DNA of 64,000 bases from Myoxocephalus aenaeus (taxonomy: Eukaryota; Chordata; Actinopteri; Perciformes; Cottidae). The stretch is from positions 9,721,001 to 9,785,000 of the forward strand of contig JBAMJR010000154.1 of the NCBI GenBank assembly GCA_038501785.1, given 5' to 3'. A program made the position numbers and the translations under genes. This document shows, one piece after another, positions 49,840 to 62,924 of the stretch (position 1 is its first letter; each line of letters begins with the position of its first letter). A model generated the notes under the pieces. The model was not told the origin of the DNA. It made no database searches and worked only from the letters and a program-made list of their open reading frames with translations.

Positions 49840-52679
49840 TGTGTGTGGCTTTGGCAGATTAAAAAGACACAAAGTGGAATATTTTCAAAATAGTTGGCAC
49901 CCACGGACAAAGACTTGGCTGGACTTGGAACAGAATTCTCTCCTCTCTTAGACACAGTAAGTGGATTGTTCTGCCAACACGATAAGGGTATTTTTCTCAA
50001 CATCAGAGCACTCAAAGTACCACCAGCAAAAAAATGTTTGGGAGAAGTGTGTCTCTTTTTAACTAACACCGCTTTTGAACAGCTTTTTCTTCTCCCCCTA
50101 ATTCTCTTTACTATTTTTTATTTATTTTATCTCCCCCCTCCCGCCCCCCCTTACCTGTCCACGCCGACTCTTCACCCCCGCCACTTTCTTTGAGATGTAC
50201 TTGGACAGCCTGTTTTCACGGCAGCCATTGACTGTCTCTGTTGTGATTAAGCAGATGTTTTATTGCGGACTGGAACAGTCATTACTGCCATAAACCCATC
50301 TGTGGAATTGCTTTTTATGCAAATTTACAAAGCATCTGCATAAATAAAGTTCTAATTAATACCTTTCTGCAAACCGGCGCGCTCTTTGATTCCTAAGTGT
50401 TGGTAATTGTGTACAAGCAGGTAGGAATCAACGCTCACAGCATGAGAGGGTTTTGTTCCCCGTGTACAGCCGTTTGTGGTATTAGTTTTATAACTCTTCG
50501 AGTAGAACGGGGAATGTAAAACAACTAAACGTTGTTCGGCAATATTTTACACATGTATAGATTTTTCAAAAAGCCCACTGCTCAGCCTTTATTAAAAGCT
50601 AGACAGTATATTTACACAATTAGATTGTGACAACCCGACATGGTTAAATATTGACGATTCTTTGATTAAGAATGAGCGTACAGCGATTTCAATCAGGGAC
50701 AACATTTATGTAAAGTTGCAGTGAGCGGCGTTTTTATTCTTTCTTTAGCTCCCGTTGTAGGTTACAAGGGAAATAAAACAAAATCTGCTGCTACCGGTTG
50801 ATTGGGAACTACTGAAGAGTAAAGTTTCCCCGAGAACATTAAGGCTGCTTTATAGATCCCTTTGTTGTGAGGGTGCCAATGGAAGCTCATTAATTTCCCC
50901 AGGTTTTTAATGGGGAGTGCTGAACATGTGGCAGGAGTTGTCTTGGCGGGACCCTCATGAGTTGCACCCCTGCTGCTGAAGGGACGCCATGCCTTTCTGA
51001 CTGCAAAGACATCCCTTTTGCTCGGTAATCCAGCGCATTACATTTCATTTCGTTTCAGCAGTGATTGACTATTTTTTATAAACTCTTAATAACATGCCAT
51101 GTCATGCCAGTCAGTTCTTTTTGCCATTTCCTCTTTTGTACCCGTAAAACGATGGTGTAATAATGTATTTCCTGCTTACATTCCCTCCCGTAGTTTATTA
51201 GTAGGTCATCGTAACGAATGAACGCAACTCACACAGGAGTGTACAGTAGATATAAAAGCAAAAAAAGGCCATTTAGAGTGTACTTGAACTTCCATTACCT
51301 CTGAAATCAGGAGAAGAAAAGACATTTTGTGGATAAAGAGGGACTTTGTTTCGTGATTAAAGGAGGCATCTGAGCCAAGGGCGAGGGAGGAGGGGCTGCA
51401 GTCAGGAGGTCACGAGGGGAAATAAAGAAAGGCTTTGAAAAGGTGTGTTGTTTTGCGTTTAACTTTTATTTTAAGAAAATGGATGCATGGCGGATAGCGG
51501 TCCACCTTACGGTGATTCACTCGGTGGCACTTTTTAAAAACAAATCAGTGTGGTCAACGTGCTGCACGGGAACACTACACGTAGACAAAGAGACGTCTGA
51601 CATTGAAACAACATATCACATTACGCCTGCTGCATATGTAGAAGCTGCTACCAATTTTCTTTTTTTCTTTTCTTTTCTAACTCGATGAAAGCTCTCACGG
51701 TAACAAGTGCGGCCGCTCTGAGAGAGAAGAGCCTGCTGTCATCGGCATCCACCGCCGAGCCAGGACTACCAAACAAACACGGGCCGTGCCGTCTCCCTCT
51801 CCCTCTCGTCGGCTCTCCAGATCTCGCAACTTTTAGCATAATGAATTTAGCGGGGATACCTTCTCCACACAGCCCATCAGGCCCGCCATCTAGGAGATTA
51901 AATTATGTCCATAGGCATTAAAGCTTTGATGCCGTATTTGGGCCGCGTGCATGCATCCATTTGCAAAATTCTATATAACAAAATTAAAAACACGGACACC
52001 TATGGAAAATGGCTTGGCACTAGCACTTAAACCTCGAGCACTCCAAAACAGTCTGCTGACTAATGCATTTCTAATCATTTCTGTGATCAATGCTAGCTGC
52101 TGTGCAATAAGATTAATCAGCCATATGCAAAGCTAGGATCACCTTGAACAAGAGGAAGAAGAAGGGAGGGGGGATAAAAGGACTGAGAGAAAGTGTCTCA
52201 GCCATCATGTGTGTTGAGCACACTCCACAGAAATAAAGCACACCTGCATTATTCGCCCTCTTTTTTTTTCTTCACGCCGTCGGTTCTGTGTGTGTGTGTG
52301 TGTGTGTGTGTTTGAGCGGCATTACACCGTTGTGCTCCCCTCAGCTGTGCTTTGGCATCTGCGCGTGGCCATCTCGCTGCTGAATAGCTGCCTGATTATT
52401 CCAAATCTAAGGGAATATTCAAACAAGGCCGATAATGCATTCTTCCATATGATTCTCCGGAGCTGGGACAGCTGTTCAGCAGCTTTCGACGCCATGTTTC
52501 GGGGAAGGGGACAGATTTCTCTGCTCAATTAATAGGCCCCATTAAAAATCAGGGGGAGAAGTTTGACGAATGAAGCAGAGATTCAGTTTGTCTTAGACAG
52601 AAGGCTTCGAAATAACTGTGGCGTGTGCAGCTGACATTGTAGCTACAGTTTAACAATAAAATGGATGTTAAACTTCCAA
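44506..52679. other. Gene-free interval between the transposon and the SINE region
   Basis: No gene is recognisable. 44.5-46.1 kb is AT-rich with GCTAACG-type repeated words and may be old repeat DNA. 47.04-47.11 kb is an imperfect TG stretch. 49.24-49.34 kb is a C-rich tract. A compound TG array lies at 49701-49847. 50.2-50.4 kb contains an octamer ATGCAAAT (50317-50324) within repeat-free AT-rich sequence and looks like a conserved regulatory element, as does 52.04-52.14 kb. A short GT array is near 52290. Short open frames here show no domain resemblance. Confidence 0.55.
49701..49847. repeat. Compound (GT)n - GA-rich - (GT)n microsatellite
   Basis: A 78-bp GT array, a 24-bp GA-rich spacer (GGAGAGAGATGGAGAGCGAG) and a second GT array of about 45 bp with one TT interruption. 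Confidence 0.97.
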
Positions 52680-53690
52680 ATCAATGGCTACGCGGGATTT
52701 ACATGCATTAAATATTCCAATTTTGGCCCAGTTTTGGAATAAAAGACAATATTCCTACAAAGCTGTTTACGTGGCTAATGATAATGAATATTCCACTAAT
52801 AGTCTCGGGCGTATTCCGATCAACGTTGAACTCATTAAGCTAAACAAGAGGCTCAGGGGATAGAGCCGGTCCTCTTCCAATCAGAGGATTGGCGGTTCGA
52901 TCCCCGGCCCCTCTGGCCCTTGTCGACGTGTCCTTGGGCTCGGTGAACGTGTGGCGTGAATAATGTTAGTTAGACCTGAGGGTCGCCCCCTGCCATCAGT
53001 ATTAATGGGTGAATGATATGTAGTATTAAAGCGCTTTGATCGGACTAGAAAGTCTCTATACAAGCAGAAGTCCATTTAAGGAGCTTGCCGCATCCTCATC
53101 GGCGTGGATCAGCGAATCCCACGTCGCCGCCGTTCTCACAACGTGCCGTTTATCCCGCCGAAAAGTGGAATGGCAGGAACCCCTATTGAGTATATTCTGA
53201 ACGCGCTGTACACATAACGAAGGCTCCTAAAACCCAGAATAATATCGACACATCACACATGTCTCAATCAGAAACATTCTCCATTCGGAGTAAGGACCAG
53301 TTCAGAATATGATGTTAACATGAGCCATATCCAATTTGGGACTCTTATCATATTTAGAATAATACTGGAAGGAGTCGACGTTTACATGCACACTAGCCAA
53401 CCGTTTGCAAAGCTGGCGTAGAGATGCCTGCGCAAAAAGAAACACCTACTTTTAAACATTACGAAGGACTTGGATATCAACAGGTTTTGGAATGTGCACA
53501 AATATCGCAACGATTACTTTTACAATAAGATGGTTGAAGGAATGAAGGAGGGATGGGTTCGCTATAGGATTCACAGCGATGAGGATGCAGCATTGGGTCG
53601 TTTTACGGTAATCGGAAATATGCAATCGGAATAATATTGTCTCTTTCGGAATAAGAGCAACTGAATATTTGAACTGAACATGGTCGCCGG
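52680..53690. repeat. Old decayed interspersed repeat hosting the SINE
   Basis: Flanking both sides of the SINE are many TATTCC/GGAATA words and two TTTACATGCA words. A diverged inverted repeat pairs GCATCCTCATCG (53090-53101) with CGATGAGGATGC (53577-53588), with similarity continuing for roughly 30 bases. This is the look of an eroded non-autonomous DNA transposon. A 60-odd-codon open frame on the plus strand at about 53.41-53.63 kb (KYRNDYFYNKMVEGMKEGW within it) is compatible with transposase remains but I cannot assign it. Boundaries are approximate. Confidence 0.4.
52851..53079 (+). mobile_element. tRNA-derived SINE, about 229 bp, degenerate
   Basis: The first 66 bases resemble a tRNA: an A-box-like stretch (GCTCAGGGGATAGAGCCGGT) and a clear RNA polymerase III B box GGTTCGATCCC at 52894-52904. 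The body carries the teleost SINE phrases TGTCCTTGGGC, AATGGGTGAATG and AAAGCGCTTTGA, and the tail ends at AGTCCATTTA. The A box and several body positions are mutated, so this is an old copy. It sits inside an earlier repeat. Confidence 0.75.
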
Positions 53691-55442
53691 TTTATGCGTT
53701 GGAATCGGCACACTGAGCCTGCACCGCAAGAGGAGCGTGGTGTGTTGTTTCTAGAGGGGTTTTCTGAACAATAACTGTCAGTAACTTCGTCCCGTACGCG
53801 GTTGTCCAATTCAAACAGATTACAACCAGGTCAATTTCATGAAACCTGCCCAGCAAAATCATACAACTCTGGAGATCAGTGTTGCCTTTGTTCGCTCCGC
53901 TTTCGGGCCACACGGCGGGTTTTTCGAGAGTGCAGAGCGGCGCTGCCATGTAAAGTTTCAACTGGCAGATGAATTCCTTCAGTATCCCCGTCTGCCTCCC
54001 CCCTCTCTCTCGCTCTCTCCAGGACAACGAGGAGGTTGTCCGTCCAAGGGCACACCTGTAAGGTGCAGGCCCCTCGACAGGCTTACCTCAGTGGCCTCTC
54101 CTGCTGTACTCAAAAGGCAATTATTCCTCCCAGAAGATAGAGCACTGTCAACTTCAAACAGAGGACATTCCTCAGGCAGATTAGACTGGAAATTATGTTT
54201 TATTATTTGGCCCCCCCGACGAATGAATCAGACTCTTATTTGGTCGCCCTTTGTGGTGAAATCCAAGACAGTTTAAATGGCGGAGGTATGTTTTCGGAGT
54301 CGGGCTAATACTCTGGTGTCTTTATGAAAGGGCAGCAGAGAGGATCAGATTAGGAGGCGAACAGCGAGAGTCTTTCAGCGCCGCCGCAGCCGCCGCTATC
54401 ATCCCTGCCTTCTTGTCCGTGCCTGTAGAGAGGTTAAATTAAATGGCTGTAATAAATGTTTTGGTCTCGCTGATGCGCTATGGCCGGCCATCAAACGAAA
54501 GCGTTGCGGAGAAAAAAAGAAACCCGGCACGGTGGAAGATCAGAGAGAGGAACAAATGGAGGGGCGGGAGAACTATGTCAGCACATTACCAACATTAGAA
54601 ACTGACTTGTTTTCACTTAAACCTCAATTATAATGGTGGCTCCAGAAACAATTATATTGATGAATGCTTTCGAAAGTTACTGTAATTAAATTATTCCATT
54701 TAATTAAGGAATTATATTGAATTTCTCCCCAGAGGACGGCATTCGCCTCATCTGCTGTTTTACAAACAGGAGTGCTCTAATGTTGTGTGCTATGGAAATG
54801 ATTGCTAATGCCTAATGAAACTGTGTCAGATCAGATAAATGCTGCACAGAGTCAACAAGCCGGGCTTGTAACACGGCCAAACTTTGAGACCAAATAATAA
54901 AGCCAAAGAAGAAAATTATTGATTGTAGTTTTTTTTTCTTCTTTTTTTTTTCAAGGGCAAGCTTTGTAAAGCTGACATCAGATGAATTATAATTCTGAGA
55001 GCCCACTCTGAGGTCTAATGGAGAATATATAAGAAAGTCAAACAAGATGTACTGACGCTTCTTAAAGCGATGCTTCTTAAAGCGACGCTTCTTGTGTCGG
55101 CGTCCGTCACGCACAAAAGGAAACAATAGGTGCTGTTTTCAAATTAACTTGTTTGTCTCATCAAAAACACATTCAGACATTTAGAATAATGTTAATCGCA
55201 CTAAATGAAAGTGTCAATTGATTGCACGGCGAAAGAAAAAAACTAACATCCCATTGCTGTTTCCACTCACTGAAGGTAATTATAGCCGATATAAGACTGG
55301 GATGCATTAGCAGTGTTAATTTGATGGTTCAGCAGTACAAAGCGACACAACCGAAATGCACAATTGATGTTCCACTGCAGCTGACCATTGCCCTCTGGTG
55401 GGAGTGCCAAGCACCTGCTGGAAGGTGGATATAAATATAATG

Positions 55443-55446
<4 letters not shown>

Positions 55447-55520
<74 letters not shown>
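55447..55520. repeat. (AG)37 microsatellite
   Basis: A pure 74-bp AG array. Confidence 0.97.
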
Positions 55521-55521
<1 letters not shown>

Positions 55522-57686
55522 ATGAGATCTGTTTGTATTTCTGATGTTACACTGAACGTCAGATAATTTCTGGTTATTCCCAGACAAACGGAGCTGCACA
55601 CTATTAGTCATTAATCATCCTCGCAAACAAAACACTCCAATGATCCACACACTGAAAGCAAAATAATAATAAAATGCAAATAATAATAAGCCCCTCAGTG
55701 TGCTCACAGTGGCATGAGTTTATTGTCCTGTCCCCCCTCGTGGACGGGCCATATTAGTCCATGGTGAGAGGAGCTGCGATGCTGTGAGCACATACCGGGC
55801 ATTCCCTCTCCTCCGCTGTGCAGTTGTTGGGCATATTGTGAGGTTTTTTTAATGCGGGGGTGGGGGTCTGGGGGGGTTATGGAGGAGGGCTTGCAGGGCT
55901 CACATTCGCCCCAGCGCAGGAAGAGCCGCGGCCAAGAATGACAGTTGCTCCTCTTGGAGCCGAGACATCCACGGATTTGAATTGCACCCCGAAAGGTCAG
56001 CGCATGACACGCAATCAATCAGCCCCTAATTGGATGATCAGCAGTCATTTGAATGTGTTCTGAATTTGTCTTTTACTGCATCATAAAGGGAATATGAATA
56101 TGAGAGCACATTTTTTTTCTAATTCTAATAATATAAGTGCCTTGAAGAAGTTTTGATAGTGTGGCCTCCCTAATACGTCATCACATGGTCAAAATAAATG
56201 AAACAAAGTAGTGTGTAATAACTAGTTATAATATAAGCTTTGTGTATAATGCTTGTTTCAAAGAACAACATTATTATTATTTATGCTTATTATGCTTTTA
56301 CAAGTTAACAGGGTTCATTTATTGTCATTGGATAAGGGCGTTGCGCAACAAAAATGCTGTTTGCGGTCCAATTTTTGCTTCATAAGAAAACACACGCGCA
56401 CACACACACACACACACACACGCACACACACAAAGAAAACAAAACTATATTTAATGATGAGGGTGGATTATGAATTTCTGAGGAAAGAAACTGCTCTGAA
56501 GTCTGGCAAAGCTAGAATAACACAGTAAGAGAAAGGTAAAAGAAAAAAAGAAAGTCATATTACAATGAAAGGAAGTAAAATTAGATTAATGTCCAAACAC
56601 ATACAACACGGTGAGTTACATGTAGCAGAAGGTCATAAGATAAAAATGTTGTTATGAGGAGGGATAAGATCCTGTGTGGATCACAGCTGAGGGGCCTGGA
56701 CATATGACCTGTCACTCAAGCAGAGGGGGGATATGATTTGTATGGCTTGGTAGGGGAAGAAATGTATATACAACACATTCATAGATTACAAAAATACTTG
56801 TAATCTGCATTTGTTCTAATCTTGAACAAGAGGTATTCAGGTACTCGATCACAGACCACAATGAGCCACTGAGACGGTAAGTTCTGGAACAGCATTGTCC
56901 TCATGTTAAAGAACATTGTGGTGTGTGTGCTATGAAACAACTCAAACACCGTCACAAACACACAGCATACCACTGTAAAACACCAGTTTGGCTCGAGCTA
57001 CATGGTCAAGTTAAGTTGACTTTACTTGCGAATGTATTTTTTTAAATTAATTCGACATACAAATAATGGTGTAGTTCCTAGACTATCGTCTCATTTGATT
57101 CACATAAATAATATGGTGCAAAAAGAGTTCCAGACCGAGCATTTACATAAACGTGTTCAGTCAGGCAGTGGGTGCAGTCACAGCGTTTTTAATAAGAGGA
57201 CAAAAAGTGCCTGGAGAAAAAAAATAACATGGATGGGAGTGGCAGTAAATGTCACAATAAAAAAAAAAAAGATATCTTCTCATAATGAAATGTTGCACAG
57301 CCTCGTCGTTGCGGCATACTTGTGTTTCCAGTCCGAGCATGTTGCCCTGGCACTGTCATCGGCGCGGCTGATACTCTGACTTCATACACCTGCGTGGGGC
57401 AAAGAGCAGAAAACCAACTCTAACAAGTCAGTTCTGTTCTGTTAAGCTGAGGTACAAAGCTGCTGTCAGGAGGTCGGATTACCGATTCTTTTTCATCGCT
57501 GAGCCACATATCCAGAGTAAATATCCGAGGATGTAAAGAGCAAAAGCTTACTTCAAAGCTCCCACAAGGTCACGACTAAAGGTATGTAAAGAGTACCTGA
57601 ATGCAGCATTCTGGTTTCATTATAGGCGTTATTATAATTGGGAAAAGTTGAATGCAGGTCATCAATGTGTGTTTAGTGCACGCGCA

Positions 57687-57693
<7 letters not shown>

Positions 57694-57760
<67 letters not shown>
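57694..57760. repeat. (AC)33 microsatellite upstream of klf5
   Basis: A pure AC array, 67 bp, beginning about 930 bp upstream of the klf5 start codon. Confidence 0.97.
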
Positions 57761-57761
<1 letters not shown>

Positions 57762-57824
57762 TGTGTGTATTTAAGTGAAATGCTGAGCTATTTTGATGGA
57801 AACATCCACTGGCCAGTGTCTGTC

Positions 57825-57927
<103 letters not shown>

Positions 57928-58189
57928 GCTTCACTGTCGGCTCGGGAATGCCGGGCATCAAGTATGCGCAGTCCTGACAGACAGCTGCAGCGCGGTGGCG
58001 TTTCTAACATGCCAGACCAGGACTGCAGGGGGCGGGGCTTGAAGTGCTTAAACTGATCGGAAACTTTTGGACAGAATTTGAATGGATCCAAATTGTTGTT
58101 GTAAATCTAAAAAGGTAACAACAACAACAACACAATAAGACTTTGGAACAGTTCCACTTTCGGGCCCTCCAGGTCTTTGGCCCTGCGGT

Positions 58190-58626
58190 CACATGAGTCA
58201 CACGCGGCGGTTGAAGAACCCACTCGGCCTGTTAGACGTGATCCATGAGCCGCCCTGCGCGATTAAAACCAATCACCCTGACTCACCCGCTCCGCGAGCC
58301 GCCTGCTCTTTTAAGGCCGCTTCCTCAAACGCATCTTCACCACCCTCTCCCTTTCATCCATTACTACTGATCCTGTTTATGTTGCACACGTTCGGCCCCG
58401 CCCCTGCAGACGCGGCCGATATCGCGCAGATGCGTAATTTGACGAAGCCAGCGCACAAAAAAAAAAGAAAGAAAAAAAAACACGGGGAGAATGAACGTTT
58501 GACAGCCGGCTCTTTTGCTTTGCGCCGATCGGGTCGAAACAAAAGAAAGAAAGACAAAAAAAACACACACACACACATGCTTGATTTATTTGCGTGAGAG
58601 ATTCGGGACAGCACCTCCGCGTCCTA
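58190..58626 (+). promoter_or_regulatory. klf5: klf5 proximal promoter and 5'UTR region
   Basis: Local CpG density rises sharply here. A CCAAT motif lies near 58269 and a GC box CCCCGCCCC at 58396-58404, about 220 bp before the ATG; another GC box is at 58028-58037. No clear TATA box is visible. GC boxes can bind Sp1 and KLF proteins, so autoregulation is possible but is only inference. The transcription start is not determined. Confidence 0.4.
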
Positions 58627-58788
58627 ATGGCCGCCGCCGCCGTGAGGAGCCCCGTGTGGGTCGCTCCGGGGCAGGACGCGCAGTTCCTCCTCCGGAGCGC
58701 CGCGCCGCCAGCAGACGAGCCCGGACAAGTGCTCTGTCGCTCGAGGGATGCCGTCCCGGGAACTTCCTCCTACCACGACTATAACCTG
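58627..58788 (+). CDS. klf5: Klf5 coding exon 1 (residues 1-54)
   Basis: Encodes the N-terminal 54 residues, beginning MAAAAVRSPVWVAPGQ, and ends in phase 0 at CTG before a GTAGGG donor. The ATG is the first in frame: a TGA at 58582 closes the frame upstream with no earlier ATG. Its context is moderate (C at -3, G at +4). This part is little conserved among Klf5 proteins; it is assigned by position, frame and joining to exon 2, whose first residues (SEMDNYLSP) correspond to the EMEKYLTP motif of mammalian KLF5. Intron 1 follows and is 789 bp. Confidence 0.85.
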
Positions 58789-59507
58789 GTAGGGGTAGTT
58801 CTGCTTTGTATTTATTTATTTGTACTCTGTGCTCTCGCTTCACATCGAGCGTCACGTTGTTTCTGCCCGATGCCCCGCTCTCTGCTTTTGACGCAGAAAG
58901 ACATGTTTTCACGCAATTATGCGAGAGGCTGGGACATCGGAGGCAGGCCCGCGCGCGTTCATTGCAATGCCTTGTAATATCCACATCTAAACGTCCCAGC
59001 ACGTTGTTTTAATTATTATTATTATTATTATTGCTGCTATATGGCGTGCACCGAGCGGGTCCGGATCGCGAGCGGGGCGTGCAAACGTTGCGCCCGCGCC
59101 CGAAACTTGCGCGGGGGGAGAGATGCTCGTAGCGCCGCAGAGTGCCGCTGGATGCGCTCATTTCAGCCGCGTCCTTTTTCCTCCGCCTCCCTAAAACAGC
59201 TCATGACTGGAGCGTTTTCATTAGGGCGTCTGCCCCGCTGCTTGTTAAAGAAAAGAAGAAGAAGGCAGGGAGGGGTGGCGTCTTTTGATGTGGCAGCGTG
59301 TGTGTACTCAAGTGCAGGGCCCTGAATGCATCACATGGAGTCACACCAGTTAGGTTTAGTTGTTCTGTAAGTCCACCAGCAGGTTGTTCTGGTTTAGGGT
59401 TCTGTTGTTGTTGTTGTTGTTTTCTTTGCATTAAGCAGCTGTTTTTTTTTTACAGCTGAGGCGTTCAGGGCCCACCTTCAAGTGTGAAAGGAAACGTACT
59501 CATTGCT

Positions 59508-59542
59508 AACACACACGAGAGCCTGAATCTCTCGTGTGTGTT
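59508..59542. repeat. Perfect hairpin near the klf5 intron 1 acceptor
   Basis: Inverted repeat with 14-bp arms (AACACACACGAGAG and its complement) and a 7-base loop, ending 36 bases before exon 2. Confidence 0.9.
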
Positions 59543-59577
59543 TTAACACCACTCTACAAATGTCTCTTGTTTTTCAG

Positions 59578-60502
59578 TTTAAATCGGAGATGGACAACTA
59601 CCTGTCTCCTCACCAGCAGTACACAGCGAACTCTAAAATGCTGTGCAGGGACACGGGGGCCCTGGTGCCGGAGGCGCCGTTCACCGAGGCTTTTGGCCCC
59701 CCGTACAGCGTCAACATGAGCCTGCTCCTTCCCGACGTCCCGTACCTGCACCCGGGTCTCAACAGGGCCGTGAGACAGATCAAAACGGAGCCGTCGCACT
59801 CTCTGATGCAGCCCAGCTGTCAGGGCCACAGGGCGCCGGCGCCGGTGCCGCCGCTCCCAGAGTACCCGGGCGTCTTCGGTGCAGCCGACGCAGCCGGCGG
59901 TAGGTTTTTCATCAAACAGGAAGTGCCAGATTACCAGGATGTGCCCCTGTATCAGCTCCTGAACTCCGACTTGGAGCAGCTCGTTCACGGGTCCCAGCTG
60001 AGCTCCGCCCCCGTGGCCCCTTTGAGTCTTCCACACGGCCGCCCGGGCCCCGCGCAAAGTTCCGCCAAACCCACAGGCGGCCCCCAGCGTGACTGTTTGC
60101 CCTTTAACCCGCACCGGGGCCATCAGCAGAGGCGGACCTACCTGCCGCCCTCCCCCCCGAACTCCGACCCCCCGAGTCCAGGCGCGGGTAAAGAGCTCCT
60201 TCACAACTTGACCCCGCCTCCCTCCTACGAAGCCAGCGTCGCCTCCAAGTTAACTTTTCAGGCCCGTCGCAATCCCGCCGATCCGGGACGCGCACCTGGC
60301 GCAGCGCCGGTCCAAAACCCGGACCAGAACTCCAGCGTCGGATCAGTCCAAAACCCAGGTCCTGAGCCGGGCCGGCGCTCGAGCCTGGCGCCGGGCGCCG
60401 GCCCGCTGTCCCCGGTGCTGGCCCAGCCGGCTTCCGCTAAGTGGAACAGAAGGAATAATCCGGATCTGGAGAGACGGCGGATTCACCACTGTGACGTTCC
60501 AG
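59578..60502 (+). CDS. klf5: Kruppel-like factor 5, coding exon 2 (residues 55-362)
   Basis: Klf5 is a C2H2 zinc-finger transcription factor that binds GC-rich and CACCC promoter sites and controls proliferation of epithelia and mesendoderm. This exon encodes the regulatory region. Visible signatures of the family are EMDNYLSP (58-65), the PYSVNM/LLLPDV block, two SUMO consensus sites IKTE (K123) and IKQE (K167), LYQLLN (178-183), a Ser-Pro phosphodegron-like run PPSPPNSDPPSP (244-255) and a PPxY motif (PPPSY, 267-271) known in mammals as the WWP1 ubiquitin-ligase site. It then reaches RRNNPDLERRRIHHC, the start of finger 1, and splits that finger in phase 1 after CDVP, as in other KLFs. The assembled protein is 441 residues, close to the human 457. 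The Pro/Ala-rich stretch at about 280-335 is fish-specific or fast-evolving. Whether this is the a or b teleost copy cannot be decided here. Confidence 0.97.
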
Positions 60503-60593
60503 GTGAGGCGTTTAGGGTCCGTTTACAACACTGACACTCAGATCCAAGTCGGCGCACAGCAAACTGATCTCTTTCTCTTTTTCTTTTTTTTAG

Positions 60594-60653
60594 GGTGCAG
60601 GAAAGTGTACACCAAGTCTTCTCATCTGAAAGCCCATCTGCGGACCCACACAG
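60594..60653 (+). CDS. klf5: Klf5 coding exon 3 (zinc finger 1, residues 363-383)
   Basis: A 60-base exon between an AG at 60592-60593 after a long pyrimidine tract and a GTAAAA donor. It completes finger 1, C359-x4-C364-x12-H377-x3-H381, with the KLF-invariant KVYTKSSHLKAHLRTHTG. Both ends are in phase 1. Intron 2 upstream is only 91 bp and intron 3 downstream is 320 bp. Confidence 0.97.
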
Positions 60654-60924
60654 GTAAAATGTTCAGAGTTGCACTTCTTATTTTGGGGGGGCGGGACGTT
60701 GCCGGGCAGAAAGACCTGTCCTTGGCATGCAGACACGCATCCTGGCCCGCATCTCACTGCTGGCACGCTGTGACTCATGACTCAGTTTGACGCACGCGGA
60801 GGGAGAAAAAAAAAGTCTCGCCCCCTTTTTCGTCATCAAAACTCATTTCTGTCGGTCGTCCGACACGTCTGCGAATGTTCCGTGCTTTTTTTTGGAGTGA
60901 TGTCATTTATTGAAGCGTATATAA

Positions 60925-61152
<228 letters not shown>

Positions 61153-62494
61153 ACAAAAAAACAAAAAACCTTCTCCTGCCAAAAGCAACGCCGAGATTTT
61201 CTTTTTTTTCTTCTTTTTTTTCTTCTCAAGAACAGGCACTTGCATATCAACAATCAAACGAATACAAAAACTGTGGATTCATTCTCTCTCTCCCCCAGTG
61301 GGGAGACACGATGGTAGCAGTGCCGGCGAGCACCTAATTGTTTCCTTTATTATGAAAAGATCAAAATGTCGCCTTATTTTTGTTTCCACACGCGTGCCCC
61401 CGATATCAGGGGACATTTGCAAAGATGTCAGTCAAATCTAATCATTAGCCAGGTGTCTCCATGGAATAATATTCACGCGCTGCAAAGTACGCGGTCAACT
61501 TCAAAATGTCAACATTTTATTTTTCAAGTTTTTCACTATACAGATCATATCAACGTGGTGTCAATTAACTTTCAAAAATAATAATATGGCAAATGAGGGA
61601 TCACTAGAAGGTCAGAGAATGTGTCGTTTTAACCAGCAAGGTCAAAGGATGGTGTGTGTGTGTGTGTGTGTGTATGTAGTATAGGAAGTAACAGCAGTTA
61701 CGTATGTGTGGATTTATTTAAAGACGCGGTAGGAGAAATAAATAGTGGGAGGAGCCGCGTGGCGAGCGACTTCAACACTGCCAGGTTTATGGTTTTTCTC
61801 AAAGCACTGAAATGAAAGGGCGATAATGGGTATGAGGTATTAAACGGTTTTGAATGTCCCGTATCTATGCTCCCCTGTAGTGCGCCGTAGATACCATCAT
61901 AACGAAACGCGGTGAATGGCGTTCAGGCAGGCGCAGAGGTAAGTCATAAAATGGTGCATTTTGGGGATTTCAGGACTTCCAGCTTTTTTTTTTTCAACTT
62001 ATTTACTTTTGTCGAAGAGGTTTTAACTTATTTGTTTGTTGACTTCACTCCGAAAGGTGGTGGAAGAGCAGCTCCGAGTGCAGCGTGACATGCTGGTAGC
62101 AGCTGTCACGACAGACTTCAAACTTTTGTAAGAGGATTCTCATATTACTGATGATATGTCTCCGTGAGTGCTTTCAAAGGGATGTCTTTTTTTCTTTTCT
62201 ATTTTAGAGACGTAGACTGAACATCTGCCAGCCTGAACATCTGTGTTTAGCTTTTGGTTTCTTTGACTGCGCTCCACGTATCGAAAACAACCTTTTAAGT
62301 GCCTTTTTAATGGTTTGTTTTTTTGTTTGTTTTGGGGGAGGGGATTAAATACCGATTGGCCCTGTTGGGACAATGTTCTTTTATCAGGTACTCTGCTTAA
62401 ATTATTGTGTGTGTTGGCGGCCCCCTCCTCATGATCCACACATAGCAATCTCTATTTATGACCAACTTTCTTTACAATTTGATTCAGGTTGAAC

Positions 62495-62598
<104 letters not shown>

Positions 62599-62918
62599 TG
62601 TATCTGCTGTTTAAGGATACAATCCATTGATTGTCTTTGGGTGTATAATGATTAAAAACTTTTTTTATAGCAGGGACCGTTTAATATTATTATTATTATT
62701 AATATTTTTGCAAAGGCTAAGAAGGATCCAATGATAGAATATTGTTACAGTCTACACTGTCATCACTTTCTCCAGCTCAGCGGGAGTACGTGCCAGAGAA
62801 TTGTTGCAATACTTTTAAAGCAGATATATGTACACACAAATATTCTGGCATAGCTTCATAAGATGTAGCGTAAATTGATCAAAATGTGCTATAAAGCCAA
62901 TGCGACCCTCAGAGTACA

Positions 62919-62924
62919 AATAAA
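62919..62924 (+). terminator. klf5: Candidate klf5 poly(A) signal AATAAA
   Basis: AATAAA followed within 20 bases by a TTTTGTGTTG GU-rich element and T-runs, the best poly(A) context in the region. This gives a 3'UTR of about 1.8 kb. Confidence 0.45.

Noticed and set aside
59554..60204. Minus-strand 216-codon frame opposite klf5 exon 2
   Set aside because: Antisense to a strongly supported coding exon; low-complexity Arg/Gly-rich product with no domain.
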